Shown here: positions 16,065 to 26,139 of the stretch, one piece after another
Position numbering within the stretch: position 1 is the first letter of the stretch
How the letters are laid out: every line of letters starts with the position of its first letter
Notes under the pieces: generated by a model
Told to the model about the DNA's origin: nothing
The model's database searches: none
The model's input: only the letters and a program-made list of their open reading frames with translations
Assembly (NCBI GenBank): GCA_023565505.1
Contig: JAIMBI010000001.1
Span: 124,001 to 188,000, forward strand
Length of the DNA: 64,000 nucleotides
Reading direction: 5' to 3'
Origin: Actinomycetes bacterium
GTDB lineage: Bacteria > Bacillota > Sulfobacillia > Sulfobacillales > JAIMBI01
Program-made: the position numbers and the translations under genes

Positions 16065-16196
16065 GCGGCTGTCCCGCGGGGCGTCGGGTCCCCGGGGCCG
16101 ATTTTTTGCGGTATGGTGAGAGCGGTATCGCGGGGGAACCGGTGCGGGCCCAAGGCGGCTTCGGCGGGGAACCCCCGCTGGCGAGGGGGGCTCAAC

Positions 16197-16538
16197 GTGG
16201 CGAAACTGGCGTTCTGGATCATGTCGGGACCCGACCAGGCGGCCAAGGCGCTGGCGGCCTTGAGGTTGGCGGACCGCCTCAAGTCGGTGCGGCACCAGGA
16301 GGTGCAGGTGTACCTCTACGGTCCCGGAGTCAGGCTCGCAGTGGAGGGGGACGAGGCGGTTCGTCAGGCTCTTCGGGACCTCGGCGGCCATGAGGTGCCG
16401 GTGCAGGCGTGCCCGGTCAACGTGCAGCAGCTGGGTTTGGCCGAGGATGCGGTCCGAGGGGCGGGCGTGGGGCTCCGTCCGGCCGGCGAGGTCCTGGTCG
16501 AGCTGGTCGAGCAAGGGTATCAGGTCATCGGCGTCTAG
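16197..16538 (+). CDS. DsrE-family protein
   Basis: Protein of 113 residues with the DsrE/DsrF-like fold: KLAFWIMSGPDQAAKALAALRLADRL, EVQVYLYGPGVRLAV, and VPVQACPVNVQQLGLAEDAV with one Cys near residue 75, then LVELVEQGYQVIGV. DsrE-like proteins handle sulfane sulfur in sulfur relay and oxidation; a Cys in this region is the usual persulfide carrier. The GTG start follows AGGGGGG. It lies beyond the PDO terminator, so it is transcribed separately, but its position next to the thiol-redox cluster supports a shared theme. No sulfur substrate can be named from sequence. Confidence 0.8.
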   Translation: MAKLAFWIMSGPDQAAKALAALRLADRLKSVRHQEVQVYLYGPGVRLAVEGDEAVRQALRDLGGHEVPVQACPVNVQQLGLAEDAVRGAGVGLRPAGEVLVELVEQGYQVIGV

Positions 16539-16696
16539 GCCGGGTCGGTCCGCCGAGGGCGCCCTTGCGCCGGGCGTCGGGGAGAGACCGGCGCCGACGC
16601 GGCGGGCGCGGTGCCGTACGAGGCGTGTGCACGACGACGGAGGCGGCGGGACAGGACCTCCCGGGACGAGCCCTGGTCCGTGCGCCGTAAGGAGCG

Positions 16697-17659
16697 GTGT
16701 CAGGCGTGATTCCCCGCCCCATGGAAGAACCGGCGTTCTCGCCGTATCTCTCGTTTACCCGGCACGAGTGGAGCGAACTCCGGGCCAACACGCCGCTGAC
16801 CTTGTCGGAGGCGGACCTGGCGCAGCTCCGGGGGCTCAACGAGCAGGTCGACCTGCGGGAGGTCGTCGACATCTACCTGCCGCTGTCCCGCCTGCTCAAC
16901 CTCTATGTGGCCGCGACGCAGGAGTTGTACCGGGCCACCAATACCTTCCTGGGCCACGGGGCGGCCAAGGTGCCGTTCATCATCGGGATCGCCGGGAGCG
17001 TAGCCGTGGGGAAGAGTACCACCGCCCGCATCCTCCGGGCGCTCCTGGCCCATTGGCCGAACCATCCCAACGTGGATCTGGTGACGACGGACGGGTTCCT
17101 CTACCCCAACCGGGTGCTCCAGGAACGCGGCCTCATGAACCGCAAGGGCTTCCCGGAGAGCTACGACGTGCGCCGGCTCATCCGGTTCCTGGCGGACATC
17201 AAGTCCGGCCGTCCCGAGGTGGTCGCGCCCGTCTACTCCCACCTGCGCTACGACATCGTGCCCAACGAGTGGCAGGTGGTCCGCTCGCCCGACATCCTCA
17301 TCGTGGAGGGGCTCAACATTCTTCAGACGGACCACGGCCGCCAGCCGGACCGCGTCTTCGTCTCCGATTTTCTCGACTTCTCCATCTACGTGGATGCCGA
17401 CGAGGCGCTCATCATGCGCTGGTACGTGGAACGGTTCCTGCAGCTCCGGGACGTGGCCTTCCGGCGGCCGGACTCCTACTTCCACCGGTACGCCAACCTG
17501 TCGGACGCCGAGGCGCGCGCCGTGGCCATGGGCATCTGGAACGACATCAACGGGCCGAACCTGCGGCAGAACATCGCGCCCACCCGGGGGCGGGCCATGC
17601 TGGTGCTGGAGAAGGGCGAGCGCCACGCGGTCCAGCGGATCCGGCTGCGGAAGATCTGA
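16697..17659 (+). CDS. coaA: Type I pantothenate kinase
   Basis: Phosphorylates pantothenate, the first committed step of CoA synthesis. The family N-terminus [23 protein letters not shown] is present. The P-loop is [19 protein letters not shown], followed by [14 protein letters not shown] and [26 protein letters not shown] and the C-terminal [20 protein letters not shown] complete it, about 320 residues. GTG 16697 sits only two bases after TAAGGAG; the GTG at 16706 is the alternative and would remove three residues. It is convergent with the response regulator that ends 6 nt away. Confidence 0.95.
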   Translation: MSGVIPRPMEEPAFSPYLSFTRHEWSELRANTPLTLSEADLAQLRGLNEQVDLREVVDIYLPLSRLLNLYVAATQELYRATNTFLGHGAAKVPFIIGIAGSVAVGKSTTARILRALLAHWPNHPNVDLVTTDGFLYPNRVLQERGLMNRKGFPESYDVRRLIRFLADIKSGRPEVVAPVYSHLRYDIVPNEWQVVRSPDILIVEGLNILQTDHGRQPDRVFVSDFLDFSIYVDADEALIMRWYVERFLQLRDVAFRRPDSYFHRYANLSDAEARAVAMGIWNDINGPNLRQNIAPTRGRAMLVLEKGERHAVQRIRLRKI

Positions 17660-17664
17660 AGCCG

Positions 17665-18300
17665 TCAGAGCAGCCCGTGCCGGTGGGCGATCATCACCGC
17701 TTCGATGCGATTCTTGGCTCCGAGCCGCCGCGCGATGTCCATCACGCGCACCTTCACGGTGTTTTCGGAGAGGTAGAGGGCGCGCCCGATCTCCCGGTTG
17801 GTCAGGCCGTCCGCCACGAGGCGCAGGACCTCGAGGTCCTGGGGGGTGAGCGTGGTGCCCGCATCCTCCCGGCCCTGCTGGATCCACTGCAGCACCAGCC
17901 CGGTTGCCTTCGGATCCAGCACCGACCCCCCTTGACGCACCTTGCGGAGGCTGTTCAGGAGGTCAAAGCCTTCGACGTCCTTGAGCAGGTAACCCCGCAC
18001 ACCGAGGCGGATGCAGGTCTGGATCAAGGCCTCGTCGAGGAAGCTGGTCAGGATGACCACCGCGGTGGGCAGATTCTCGGCCTGCACGGCCTGGCACAGG
18101 GCCGGCCCGTCCCCACCGTCCATCCGGAGGTCCACGAGGGCCAAGTCCGGACGGAGGGAGCGGATGAGGCGCAACCCTTCCCGGCCTTCCCGTGCCTCGC
18201 CGACGACGACGAATTCGTCCGTCTCCGCCAGGATGGAGCGGATGCCCCGGCGCACGACCTCGTGGTCGTCCACCAGCACGACGCGCGCGGGACCCGTCAT
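17665..18300 (-). CDS. NarL/LuxR-family response regulator
   Basis: Two-domain regulator of 211 residues. The receiver has VVLVDDHEVVRRGI, the phospho-acceptor Asp57 in LALVDLRMDGGDG, and LLKDVEGFDLL. The C-terminal LuxR-type helix-turn-helix reads LTPQDLEVLRLVADGLTNREIGRALYLSENTVKVRV in outline. Its ATG overlaps the stop of the histidine kinase upstream, so the two form a two-component pair. The pair is divergent from coxM, making the CO dehydrogenase operon a reasonable target, though this is inference from position. Confidence 0.94.
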   Translation of the reverse strand: MTGPARVVLVDDHEVVRRGIRSILAETDEFVVVGEAREGREGLRLIRSLRPDLALVDLRMDGGDGPALCQAVQAENLPTAVVILTSFLDEALIQTCIRLGVRGYLLKDVEGFDLLNSLRKVRQGGSVLDPKATGLVLQWIQQGREDAGTTLTPQDLEVLRLVADGLTNREIGRALYLSENTVKVRVMDIARRLGAKNRIEAVMIAHRHGLL

Positions 18301-19469
18301 GGCGCGGCCGGCCGGGGGATCTGCACCCGGACCGTGGTCCCTCCTTCGTCGTTGCGGAAGATCGCGAAGGTGCCTCCCAATTCCTCGACCAGGTGCTTCA
18401 TCGAGCGCACGCCGAAATGGGTGGGGCTGTCACCCAGCCGCGCCATCTCCGCTTCGCCGATGCCGACGCCGGCGTCCTGTACCGACACGGCCAGCTGCGC
18501 GCCGTCGTAGACCACCGAGACGAAGGCTACGGGACTGCGGCTGTGGCGGAACACGTTGTTGAGCGACTCGGCGACGACCTGGCGGACTCCGCGGCGCCAC
18601 GCGGCCGGCACCAGGTCGAAGGATCCCCGGATGGCCAGGATGGTCTTGACGCCGCTCGTGCGCTCGAAGCGCCGGACCAGGTCCTCCAGGCTCTGCTCCG
18701 ACGCGTCGTCGGGGCCGCGGTCGTCCGAGAGGGCGAACAGGGCGGCCCGGACTTCCACCAGCCCTTGCTGGACGAGCCGGCGGATCTCCCCCAGGCCTTC
18801 GCGCCACACGTGGTCGGCGGCGGCCGTCCGCCCCAGCCGTTCGGCCGCGATGCCGAGCGCGAAGAAGATCTGGGACACCGTGTCGTGCAGGCGCCGACTG
18901 ATGCGCGCGCGTTCCTGCAGCACCGCCAGCTGTTCCGCCTTGGCGTAGAGGCGCGCGTTCTCGATGGCGATGGCCGCCGGGACGGAGAAGGCGACCAGCA
19001 GCTCCTCGTCCGCGGCCGAGAAGGTCGGCCCGCCGGGCCGGTGGGCCAGGAAGAGCGACCCCAACACGCGTTCGCGCATCGAGAGGGGAACCGCCAGGAA
19101 GGCGCCGACGGGAGGATGCCCGGGCGGCGTGCCCACGGCGTCGGGATGCCGGCGGATGTCGGCCACCCGCACCACTTGGCCGGTCTTGTAGGGGAGGGCG
19201 AAGAGGCCGCGGCCTTCCGGAAAGCCGGCGGGGCCGGGCCACCCTGACACTTTGAAGAAGGCGTAGCGCCCTGGCCGGTCCGCGTCAAGCACCAGGAGTC
19301 CGCCCATGTCGGCTCCGACCAGTTCCCGCGCGGCGTCGACGACACCCTGGAGGACCGGATCCAGACCGAGCTGGGACGTGATGCGCGCGCTGACGGCGAT
19401 GAGCGAGTTGAGTTCCTGGACCTTTCGCTCCAGGACCGCGGTGAGGTCTGAGGACGACGTGTGCGCCAT
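18297..19469 (-). CDS. GAF-domain histidine kinase (HisKA_3, NarX/DegS type)
   Basis: Soluble sensor kinase of 390 residues with no membrane segment. Residues 25-175 are a GAF domain (LNSLIAVSARITSQLGLDPVLQ start, GAFLAVPLSMRERVLGSLFLA). A dimerisation/phosphotransfer helix follows with His195 in ARISRRLHDTVSQIFFALG, then an HATPase domain (VRQVVAESLNNVFRHS, SVQDAGVGIGEAEM, FGVRSMKHLVEELGG). A cytosolic GAF sensor suggests an internal redox, gas or small-molecule signal. The start is an ATG 225 nt from the divergent coxM start. Confidence 0.93.
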   Translation of the reverse strand: MAHTSSSDLTAVLERKVQELNSLIAVSARITSQLGLDPVLQGVVDAARELVGADMGGLLVLDADRPGRYAFFKVSGWPGPAGFPEGRGLFALPYKTGQVVRVADIRRHPDAVGTPPGHPPVGAFLAVPLSMRERVLGSLFLAHRPGGPTFSAADEELLVAFSVPAAIAIENARLYAKAEQLAVLQERARISRRLHDTVSQIFFALGIAAERLGRTAAADHVWREGLGEIRRLVQQGLVEVRAALFALSDDRGPDDASEQSLEDLVRRFERTSGVKTILAIRGSFDLVPAAWRRGVRQVVAESLNNVFRHSRSPVAFVSVVYDGAQLAVSVQDAGVGIGEAEMARLGDSPTHFGVRSMKHLVEELGGTFAIFRNDEGGTTVRVQIPRPAAP

Positions 19470-19693
19470 GGGGCCTCCCGCCGGCGACCGGCCGGCGCTG
19501 ACCGAATTTTCTCATCCTCAAGTGTAATGCTTTCGGAACCGCCTGCAACCTCCCCCGCGGGAAAGTTTCCGGAAAGGTCGGATGTGACACCTGGTTGGGT
19601 ATTGAACCGCGATCCGAACGGATCTGGCAGGCCGGCGGCGTGTGGTGCTATATGGGGACAAAGCGGCGCCACGGCGCGCGGGAGGTCGGAAAC

Positions 19694-20569
19694 ATGTTTC
19701 CCCATGCATTCGACTACGTGGCGGCCGGCTCGGCCGAGGAGGCGCTGGAGGCGCTCGGGGCGCACGGGCCGGACACCAAGGTGCTGGCCGGGGGCCAAAG
19801 TCTGCTGCCGCTGATGAAGCTGCGCCTGGCAGCCCCCCGGGTCCTGGTGGACATCAACGGCGTCCGGGAATGGGAGAGTCTGGTGGAGGACGAGAGCGGG
19901 CTCCGCGTGGGCGCCTTGGTGCGCCACAACGCCTTCACCGGCCGCGGGGACGGGAGCGGGCGGTATCCCCTGCTGGAGGAGGCCGCGGGGCAGATCGCCG
20001 ACCCGCTCGTCCGCAACCGCGGCACCATGGCGGGATCCCTCGCCCACGCCGACCCGGCGGCGGACTGGGGTGCGGTCTTGGTGGCCCTGGGGGCCAGCGC
20101 GACCGTCCGGAGCCCCCGGGGCACCCGCCGCATCCTGGTCCAGGACCTGCTCGTGGATGTCTTCACCACGTCCCTGGAAGCGGACGAGATCATCACCGGC
20201 ATCGAGATCCCCCGGCCAGAGGGGCGTCCGGCCGGCGCCTACCTCAAGCTCGAGCGGAAGGTGGGCGACTTCGCCGTGGTGGGCGTCGCCCTGGCCGTGG
20301 AGTGCGATCCGGCGGGCATCGTCCGGCGGGCGGGGATCGGGCTGGCGGCGGTGGGCCCCAAGGCCATCCGGGCGGAGGCGGCGGAGGCGGCCTTGATCGG
20401 CCAGCCCCTGGGTCCGGCGTTGGCGCGCGAGGCGGCCGACTTGGCCCAGAAAGCCGCCGACCCGGTGTCCGATCAGCGGGGCTCCGCGGCCTACAAGCGG
20501 GACGTGGTGCGCGTCTTCGTCGTCCGGGGCCTGGAAGCCATCCGGGCCCGGCTGGCCCGGACCGCTTAG
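19694..20569 (+). CDS. coxM: Aerobic CO dehydrogenase, FAD-binding medium subunit
   Basis: Flavoprotein subunit of 291 residues passing electrons from the iron-sulfur subunit to the quinone pool. The two FAD motifs are [16 protein letters not shown] near residue 30 and [18 protein letters not shown] near residue 105. The C-terminal CO-dehydrogenase flavoprotein domain contains [16 protein letters not shown]. The ATG at 19694 follows GGAGG, and 40 nt separate it from coxS. The gene order M-S-L is the one of classical cox operons. A TTTCCGGAAA palindrome at 19566-19575 lies in the divergent intergenic region with the sensor kinase. Confidence 0.95.
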   Translation: MFPHAFDYVAAGSAEEALEALGAHGPDTKVLAGGQSLLPLMKLRLAAPRVLVDINGVREWESLVEDESGLRVGALVRHNAFTGRGDGSGRYPLLEEAAGQIADPLVRNRGTMAGSLAHADPAADWGAVLVALGASATVRSPRGTRRILVQDLLVDVFTTSLEADEIITGIEIPRPEGRPAGAYLKLERKVGDFAVVGVALAVECDPAGIVRRAGIGLAAVGPKAIRAEAAEAALIGQPLGPALAREAADLAQKAADPVSDQRGSAAYKRDVVRVFVVRGLEAIRARLARTA

Positions 20570-20609
20570 CGGCGGCCGAACCCTGATCGGAGAAAGGAGC
20601 AGGACGGTC

Positions 20610-21095
20610 ATGCACATCCGATTGACCGTGAACGGCGAAGCGGTGGCGGCGGAGGTCGAGCCGCGAACCCTGTTGGCGTACTTTCTGCGGGACGGGCTCC
20701 GGCTGACGGGGACGCACGTGGGGTGCGACACGACCAGCTGCGGGGCGTGCACTGTCCTCCTGGACGGGGTGCCGGTGAAGTCGTGCACCGTTCTGGCCGT
20801 CCAGGCGAACGGCGGGACCGTCACGACGGTCGAGGGGCTGGGCGCGGGGGGCACGCTGCATCCTCTGCAGGCGGCCTTCTGGGAGCATCATGCGCTCCAG
20901 TGCGGGTTCTGCACCCCCGGCATGTTGATGACGGCCCACGCGTTGCTCGCCGCTCATCCCGATCCGTCGGAGGCGGAGGTGCGACGCGCCATCGCGGGCA
21001 ACCTGTGCCGATGCACCGGCTACCAGAACATCGTCAAGGCCATCCGCGCCGCGGCCGAGGCCCGGCGCGAAGCCGTCGCGGCGGATAAGGGGTGA
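20610..21095 (+). CDS. coxS: Aerobic CO dehydrogenase, iron-sulfur small subunit
   Basis: Subunit of 161 residues carrying two [2Fe-2S] clusters. The plant-type ferredoxin motif is [16 protein letters not shown] with a fourth Cys in VKSCTVLA. The second, all-helical cluster domain has [17 protein letters not shown] and [15 protein letters not shown]. The ATG follows GAAAGGAG. The stop overlaps the coxL GTG start. All eight cluster cysteines are present. Confidence 0.96.
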   Translation: MHIRLTVNGEAVAAEVEPRTLLAYFLRDGLRLTGTHVGCDTTSCGACTVLLDGVPVKSCTVLAVQANGGTVTTVEGLGAGGTLHPLQAAFWEHHALQCGFCTPGMLMTAHALLAAHPDPSEAEVRRAIAGNLCRCTGYQNIVKAIRAAAEARREAVAADKG

Positions 21096-23458
21096 GCCAC
21101 CGTATGGCCCTGGACGTCACCGAACTCCGACCCTTGGGGAAACCGATCCGGCGCAAGGAGGACGCCCGCCTGATCCGCGGACAAGGGCGGTATCTCGACG
21201 ACATCGTGTTGCCCCGCATGGCGTACCTGGCGCTGGTCCGCAGCCCGTACGCCCACGCCCGCATCAAACGTGTCGACGCCTCCCGGGCGCTTGCGCTGCC
21301 GGGGGTTATCGCGGTCATCACCGGGGAGGACCTGGCCGCGCTGGGCTTGGCCTGGATGCCAACGCTGGCCGGCGACAAGCAGATGGTCCTCGCGACCGGC
21401 AAGGTCTTGTTCCAATACCAGGAGGTCGCCGCCGTGGTCGCGGAGAGCCGGGCGGTGGCGGAAGACGGGGCCCAGTTGGTCGAAGTCGAGTACGAGCCGC
21501 TGCCGGCGGTCGTGGATCCCCACGCCGCGCTCCAGCCGGGTGCCCCCGTCCTGCGCGAGGATCGGGATCCGCCTTCCAATCGCATCTTCCACTGGGAGGT
21601 GGGCGACCGCGAGGCCACCGAGGCCGCTCTGGCGCGGTCGGCGGTCACCGTGACCGAGCACGTGCGCATGCCCCGGGTGCACCCGGCCCCGCTGGAGCCG
21701 TGCGGCTGCATCGCGGATTATGACCCCGCCATGCAGCGACTTACATGGTACGTGACCTCCCAGGCCCCCCACGCCCACCGGACGGTCTTGGCCTTGGTCA
21801 CGGGCTTGCCGGAGCACAAGATCCACGTCGTCTCGCCGGACGTTGGCGGCGGTTTCGGCAACAAGGTGCCCGTCTTCCCCGGTTACGTGGCGGCCATCGT
21901 GGCCTCCATCCGGCTGGGGCGCCCGGTCAAGTGGGTCGAGACGCGCACGGAGAACCTCACCAGCACCAATTTCGCCCGCGACTACCATATGACCGTGACG
22001 CTGGGCGCGGACCCGGACGGGCGCGTGACGGCGCTGAAGGTGTCCACTCTGGCGGACCACGGGGCGTTTGACGCGGCGGCCGACCCGACGCGGTTTCCCG
22101 CCGGCCTGTTCAGCATCGTGACCGGATCCTACGACTTTCCCGTGGGATTCGCCGAGGTGGACGGCGTCTACACCAACAAGGCGCCTGGGGGTGTCGCGTA
22201 CCGCTGCTCCTTCCGCGTCACCGAGGCGTCCTTCCTCATCGAGCGAGCCATGCAGTCGCTAGCGCTCAAGCTCGGCTTGGACCCGGCGGAACTTCGGATG
22301 CGGAACTTCATCCCGCCGGAGAAGTTCCCGTACCGCTCCGCGTTCGGGTGGACGTACGACAGCGGGGACTACCGAACCACGCTGCGGAAGGCCATGGACC
22401 TGATCGGATACGAGGAGCTCCGGCGCGAGCAGGCCGAGCGGCGGGCTCGGGGTGAGCTGATGGGGATCGGGGTCTCCACGTTCACGGAGATCGTAGGGGC
22501 CGGGCCCAGTCAGGTCTTCGACATCCTGGGCATCAAGATGTTCGACAGCTGCGAGATCCGGGTGCATCCCACCGGCAAGGTGATTGCCCGGCTGGGGACC
22601 CGGCACCAGGGCCAGGGGCACGAGACGACGTTCGCCCAGATCATCGCGGAGGAGCTGGGCTTGTCGGCCGACGACGTCCTGGTCGAGGAGGGGGATACCG
22701 ATACGGCGCCGTACGGATTGGGGACCTACGCCAGCCGGAGCACCCCGACGGCCGGCGGGGCTGCGGCCCTGGCGGCCCGACGGGTCCGGGACAAGGCGCG
22801 CCGGATTGCCGCGCATCTCCTCGAAGCGGCGGAGGAGGACGTGGAGTGGGACGGCCAGGCGTTCTCGCCTCGAGGCGTCCCCGCCAAGCGGGTCACCATG
22901 GCGGAGGTGGCCCTGGCGGCCTACACCAACCTCCCGCCGGGCATGGAACCCGGGCTCGAGGCGTCGTTCTACTACGACCCCCCCAACCTGACATTTCCCA
23001 ACGGAGCCTATATCGCGGTCGTGGACATCGACAAGGGGACGGGTGAGGTGAAGGTCCGCCGCTTCGTGGCCGTGGACGACTGCGGTACGGTGATCAACCC
23101 CATGATCGTGGAAGGGCAGATCCACGGAGGACTGACCGAGGGGTTCGCCATTGCCTTCCTGCAGGAGATTGCCTTCGATCCCGACGGCAACTGCCTGACC
23201 CCCAACTTCATGGAGTACTTGGTGCCGACCGCGGTGGAAACGCCCCGCTGGGAGACGGATCGGACCGTCACGCCGTCTCCGCATCATCCCATCGGTGCCA
23301 AAGGGGTCGGGGAGTCGCCCAATGTGGGGTCGCCGGCCGCCTTCGTCAACGCGGTGATCGACGCCCTGGCCCCGTTCGGGGTGACCCACATCGACATCCC
23401 TCTGTTTCCCTGGAAGGTCTGGGAGGTTCTGCGGCGCCATGGCATCGACGGGGACTGA
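21092..23458 (+). CDS. coxL: Form I aerobic CO dehydrogenase, molybdenum large subunit
   Basis: Catalytic subunit of 788 residues with the Mo-Cu molybdopterin cytosine dinucleotide site. The active-site loop reads VAYRCSFR, with Cys372 as the Cu ligand; AYxCSFR is the diagnostic form I signature that separates true CO oxidisers from form II relatives. [17 protein letters not shown], the [12 protein letters not shown] region and the C-terminal [22 protein letters not shown] (with the catalytic Glu) are intact. GTG 21092 overlaps coxS; an ATG 12 nt further in is the alternative start. It implies use of atmospheric or locally produced CO as an electron source. Confidence 0.96.
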   Translation: MSHRMALDVTELRPLGKPIRRKEDARLIRGQGRYLDDIVLPRMAYLALVRSPYAHARIKRVDASRALALPGVIAVITGEDLAALGLAWMPTLAGDKQMVLATGKVLFQYQEVAAVVAESRAVAEDGAQLVEVEYEPLPAVVDPHAALQPGAPVLREDRDPPSNRIFHWEVGDREATEAALARSAVTVTEHVRMPRVHPAPLEPCGCIADYDPAMQRLTWYVTSQAPHAHRTVLALVTGLPEHKIHVVSPDVGGGFGNKVPVFPGYVAAIVASIRLGRPVKWVETRTENLTSTNFARDYHMTVTLGADPDGRVTALKVSTLADHGAFDAAADPTRFPAGLFSIVTGSYDFPVGFAEVDGVYTNKAPGGVAYRCSFRVTEASFLIERAMQSLALKLGLDPAELRMRNFIPPEKFPYRSAFGWTYDSGDYRTTLRKAMDLIGYEELRREQAERRARGELMGIGVSTFTEIVGAGPSQVFDILGIKMFDSCEIRVHPTGKVIARLGTRHQGQGHETTFAQIIAEELGLSADDVLVEEGDTDTAPYGLGTYASRSTPTAGGAAALAARRVRDKARRIAAHLLEAAEEDVEWDGQAFSPRGVPAKRVTMAEVALAAYTNLPPGMEPGLEASFYYDPPNLTFPNGAYIAVVDIDKGTGEVKVRRFVAVDDCGTVINPMIVEGQIHGGLTEGFAIAFLQEIAFDPDGNCLTPNFMEYLVPTAVETPRWETDRTVTPSPHHPIGAKGVGESPNVGSPAAFVNAVIDALAPFGVTHIDIPLFPWKVWEVLRRHGIDGD

Positions 23459-24413
23459 GGCGGCCCGGGGCCTCGGCTTTTTCGGCGATGCGGCGGTGGC
23501 CGAGGCCATTGGCGCCTATGAGGCGGCGCGACACCCTTATGCGGTGGTGACCGTCGTCCGCGTCGTGCGGCCCTCGTCGGCTCGGGCCGGCATGAAGGCG
23601 GTGGTCGGGTCGGACGGTCGCCTGACCGGCTGGATCGGCGGCCAGTGCACGCGCACGCTGGTGGCCGACGTGGCACGGGAGGCTATCCGGACCGGGGAGG
23701 CGGTGCTGGTGCGGATCACGCCGGATCCGTCCGGACCCGCGGAACCCGGGGTCGTAATCCGTCCGATGACCTGCCACAGCGGGGGCACCGTGGACCTGTT
23801 CGTGGAGCCCCGGAACCCGGCGCCCCGCCTGGTGGTGGTGGGCGATACGCCGGTGGCTCGCCGGGTCGCCGACTTGGGACGCTGGATGGGGTACGACGTC
23901 CGTGTGGTCGCGCCCGATGCGGACCTCGGCGGGACCGCCCTGGAAGGACAGCTGGCCGAGACCGCTCAGGACGACGCCTGGGTTGTCGTGGCGAGCCAGG
24001 GAGCGTACGACGAGGAGACGTTACTGGCCTTGGCGCCGTGCCCCGTCCGGTACGTGGGGCTGGTTGCCAGCCGTCGTCGCGCGGAGCAGCTGGCCGCTTA
24101 TCTTCGGGAACGGGGCGCGGAGGGGATCCTCGACCGGTTGGCGGCGCCTGCCGGCCTGGACCTGGGCGCCCGGACGGCCGAGGAGATAGCCGTCAGCATT
24201 CTGGCCGACGTCACCCGGCGTTGGCGCGGGCGGCCCGAGGCACAGCCGCCCCCGGCCGCCCCGGAAGGCTCCGTCGACCCCGTGTGCGGGATGGTTGTCG
24301 ATGCGGCCACGGCGCTCTATCGGGCCGAATGGGACGGGTACGTCTACGCGTTCTGCTGTCGTGATTGCTGGGAGCACTTTCAGGCCGATCCCACGGCGTA
24401 CGTGGGGCGCTGA
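23439..24413 (+). CDS. XdhC/CoxF-like molybdenum-insertion factor fused to a YHS domain
   Basis: Protein of 324 residues. Residues 15-110 form the XdhC/CoxI N-terminal domain (HPYAVVTVVRVVRPSSARAG, GWIGGQCTRTLVADVAREA), and residues 125-255 an XdhC-type Rossmann domain (RLVVVGDTPVARRVADLG, YVGLVASRRRAEQL). XdhC proteins bind and help sulfurate or insert the molybdenum cofactor. The last 50 residues (VDPVCGMVVDAATALYRAEW, YAFCCRDCWEHFQADPTAYVG) are a YHS domain with five Cys, a module found in metal ATPases and metal handling. The fusion could deliver copper or another soft metal to the Mo-Cu site; this is inference. It overlaps coxL by 20 nt. Confidence 0.9.
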   Translation: MASTGTEAARGLGFFGDAAVAEAIGAYEAARHPYAVVTVVRVVRPSSARAGMKAVVGSDGRLTGWIGGQCTRTLVADVAREAIRTGEAVLVRITPDPSGPAEPGVVIRPMTCHSGGTVDLFVEPRNPAPRLVVVGDTPVARRVADLGRWMGYDVRVVAPDADLGGTALEGQLAETAQDDAWVVVASQGAYDEETLLALAPCPVRYVGLVASRRRAEQLAAYLRERGAEGILDRLAAPAGLDLGARTAEEIAVSILADVTRRWRGRPEAQPPPAAPEGSVDPVCGMVVDAATALYRAEWDGYVYAFCCRDCWEHFQADPTAYVGR

Positions 24414-24452
24414 GGGGGGCGGGTACCCGCCGCGCGCCCGCCCCGACGTGAC

Positions 24453-25907
24453 TCAGCGGGCCGGCACGCCCAACGCGTCGCGGGCCAGGACCGCCTCGTC
24501 CAGCGCCTCCAGGATGGCGTGGAGCCATTCGATGGAGCCGTAGCGCATAAGGTACGCCCGCATCCGCCGCATGCGGCGTCGCCGCTCCGCGGCCGGCATC
24601 GCGAGCGCCGCGCCGATCGCGAGCGCCATGCCGTCGGGATCCAGCGGATTGACCCGGAGCGCCTCGTCGAGTTCGTCGGCAGCTCCCGCACTTTGGCTGA
24701 CGAGGAGGACGCCGTCCTCATCCACGTGACTGGCCACGAATTCCTTGGCCACCAAGTTCATCCCGTCGTAGAGGGACGTCACCAGACCGATGTCCGCGGC
24801 CGCCAGGAGGCCCAGGACCCGCCGGCGATCCACGGCACGCCGCACCGTGACCAGCGGCTGCCAGCGGCCGCTGGCGAAACGGGCGTTGATCCGGTCACTT
24901 TCGGCCAGAATCCGGTCGAAGAGCTCGCGGTACTCGGGAACGTCCAGCCGGGTGGGCACCACCACCTGGACGAATGTCACCTGTCCCCGGTGTTCGGGGT
25001 GGTGCGCGAAGAAGGCTTCCACCCCCGCCAGGCGCGCCAGGATGCCTTTGGTGTAGTCGGCGCGGTCCACCGAGACGACGAGGCGCCGACCGCCCGGGGC
25101 GAGACGCCGTCGGACGCCGCGGATCCAGGCCGCCAGCCGCGGATCCGAAACCTCCGCCGCGATGGCGCGGGCGTCGACGGTAACCGGGAAGACGCCGACC
25201 CGAATCCGGCGCCCCTCCCACCGCACCCAGCCCTCACCGTCGGCGACGGCCCCTACGGCCTGTTCGGCGGCGGTCACGAACGCCTCACGGTCGGCCGGCG
25301 TCTGGAACCCGAGGACGTCGGCGCCGAGGAGGCCGCGTAGGATGATGTCCCGCTGGGGGCAGAGCCGGAACACCCGCCACGGGGCCCAGGGGATGTGCCA
25401 GAAATGGGCCAGGGCGACGTCGGGCCGCAGCCGGCGCACCAACTCCGGCACGAGCGTCAGGTGGTAGTCGTGGGTGAACACCCGGGCTCCCACCGGGGCC
25501 CGTTCCGCCACCGTCTCGGCGAACCGCCGGTTGACCCGCCGGTACTGTTCCCAGTCCGCCTGGCGGAAGCGGGCCCGCTCGACCAACAGGTGCGACAGGG
25601 GCCAAAGCCCCTGGTTGGCGTAGCCGGCGTAATACCCGGCGACTTCCCGGGCCGACAGGTCGACGCGATGGAGGCGGTACCGGGGGCGCGTCGGCGGCAC
25701 GCGGCGGACGCCGTCCGGCGCCGCCAGGCGATCCGCCGAACCGCTGCCCCATGCGATCCACTCCCCGCCGGTGGCTTGCATCACGGGGTCCAGGGCGGCC
25801 GTCACGCCGCCCGCCCGCTGGATGGTCTGCCAGCCGGTGGCGGTGAGGACGTCCTCGTACGGCTCCCGGTTTGTGACCACCACCAACGGTCGCAAGTCTT
25901 GCACCAT
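24453..25907 (-). CDS. otsA: GT20-family trehalose-6-phosphate synthase-like glycosyltransferase
   Basis: Glycosyltransferase of 484 residues making trehalose 6-phosphate or a related osmolyte phosphate from a nucleotide sugar. The N-terminus LVVVTNREPYEDV and AGGVTAALDPVMQATGG, the HDYHLTLVPELVRRLRPD and FWHIPWAPWRVFRLCP region, RLLVSVDRADYTKGI-like acceptor/donor loop (VSVDRADYTKGILARL) and LYDGMNLVAKEFVASHVD are present. No phosphatase domain is fused. The N-x-EPY form differs slightly from enterobacterial OtsA, so glucosylglycerol-phosphate synthase remains an alternative. A c-di-AMP riboswitch in its leader suggests osmotic control. Confidence 0.88.
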   Translation of the reverse strand: MVQDLRPLVVVTNREPYEDVLTATGWQTIQRAGGVTAALDPVMQATGGEWIAWGSGSADRLAAPDGVRRVPPTRPRYRLHRVDLSAREVAGYYAGYANQGLWPLSHLLVERARFRQADWEQYRRVNRRFAETVAERAPVGARVFTHDYHLTLVPELVRRLRPDVALAHFWHIPWAPWRVFRLCPQRDIILRGLLGADVLGFQTPADREAFVTAAEQAVGAVADGEGWVRWEGRRIRVGVFPVTVDARAIAAEVSDPRLAAWIRGVRRRLAPGGRRLVVSVDRADYTKGILARLAGVEAFFAHHPEHRGQVTFVQVVVPTRLDVPEYRELFDRILAESDRINARFASGRWQPLVTVRRAVDRRRVLGLLAAADIGLVTSLYDGMNLVAKEFVASHVDEDGVLLVSQSAGAADELDEALRVNPLDPDGMALAIGAALAMPAAERRRRMRRMRAYLMRYGSIEWLHAILEALDEAVLARDALGVPAR

Positions 25908-25967
25908 GCCCCTACGCTCCTTTCTCGCGGGGGGCCCCGTCGGCCCGACGCGGGCACAACCCCATCG

Positions 25968-25991
25968 GCGATCGTCAAAACGTACGATCGC
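25968..25991 (-). promoter_or_regulatory. Perfect inverted repeat in the otsA leader
   Basis: GCGATCGT-CAAAACGT-ACGATCGC has perfect eight-base arms and lies between the riboswitch and the otsA start. In RNA it forms a strong hairpin, but no uridine run follows. It may be part of the riboswitch expression platform or a protein-binding site. Confidence 0.5.
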
Positions 25992-26139
25992 GGCGGCCTT
26001 TTACGTCCGGACTTCCGCACGACGGCACGAAGCGTCCGCCGGCGGTCGCCGGGACTCCAGGGGCTATCGCTGTCGCGAGCGGTTGCTCAGGAGGCGTTCG
26101 CGAAGACGGTGCGGTAATCTACGCACCCGCCTGGACGGA

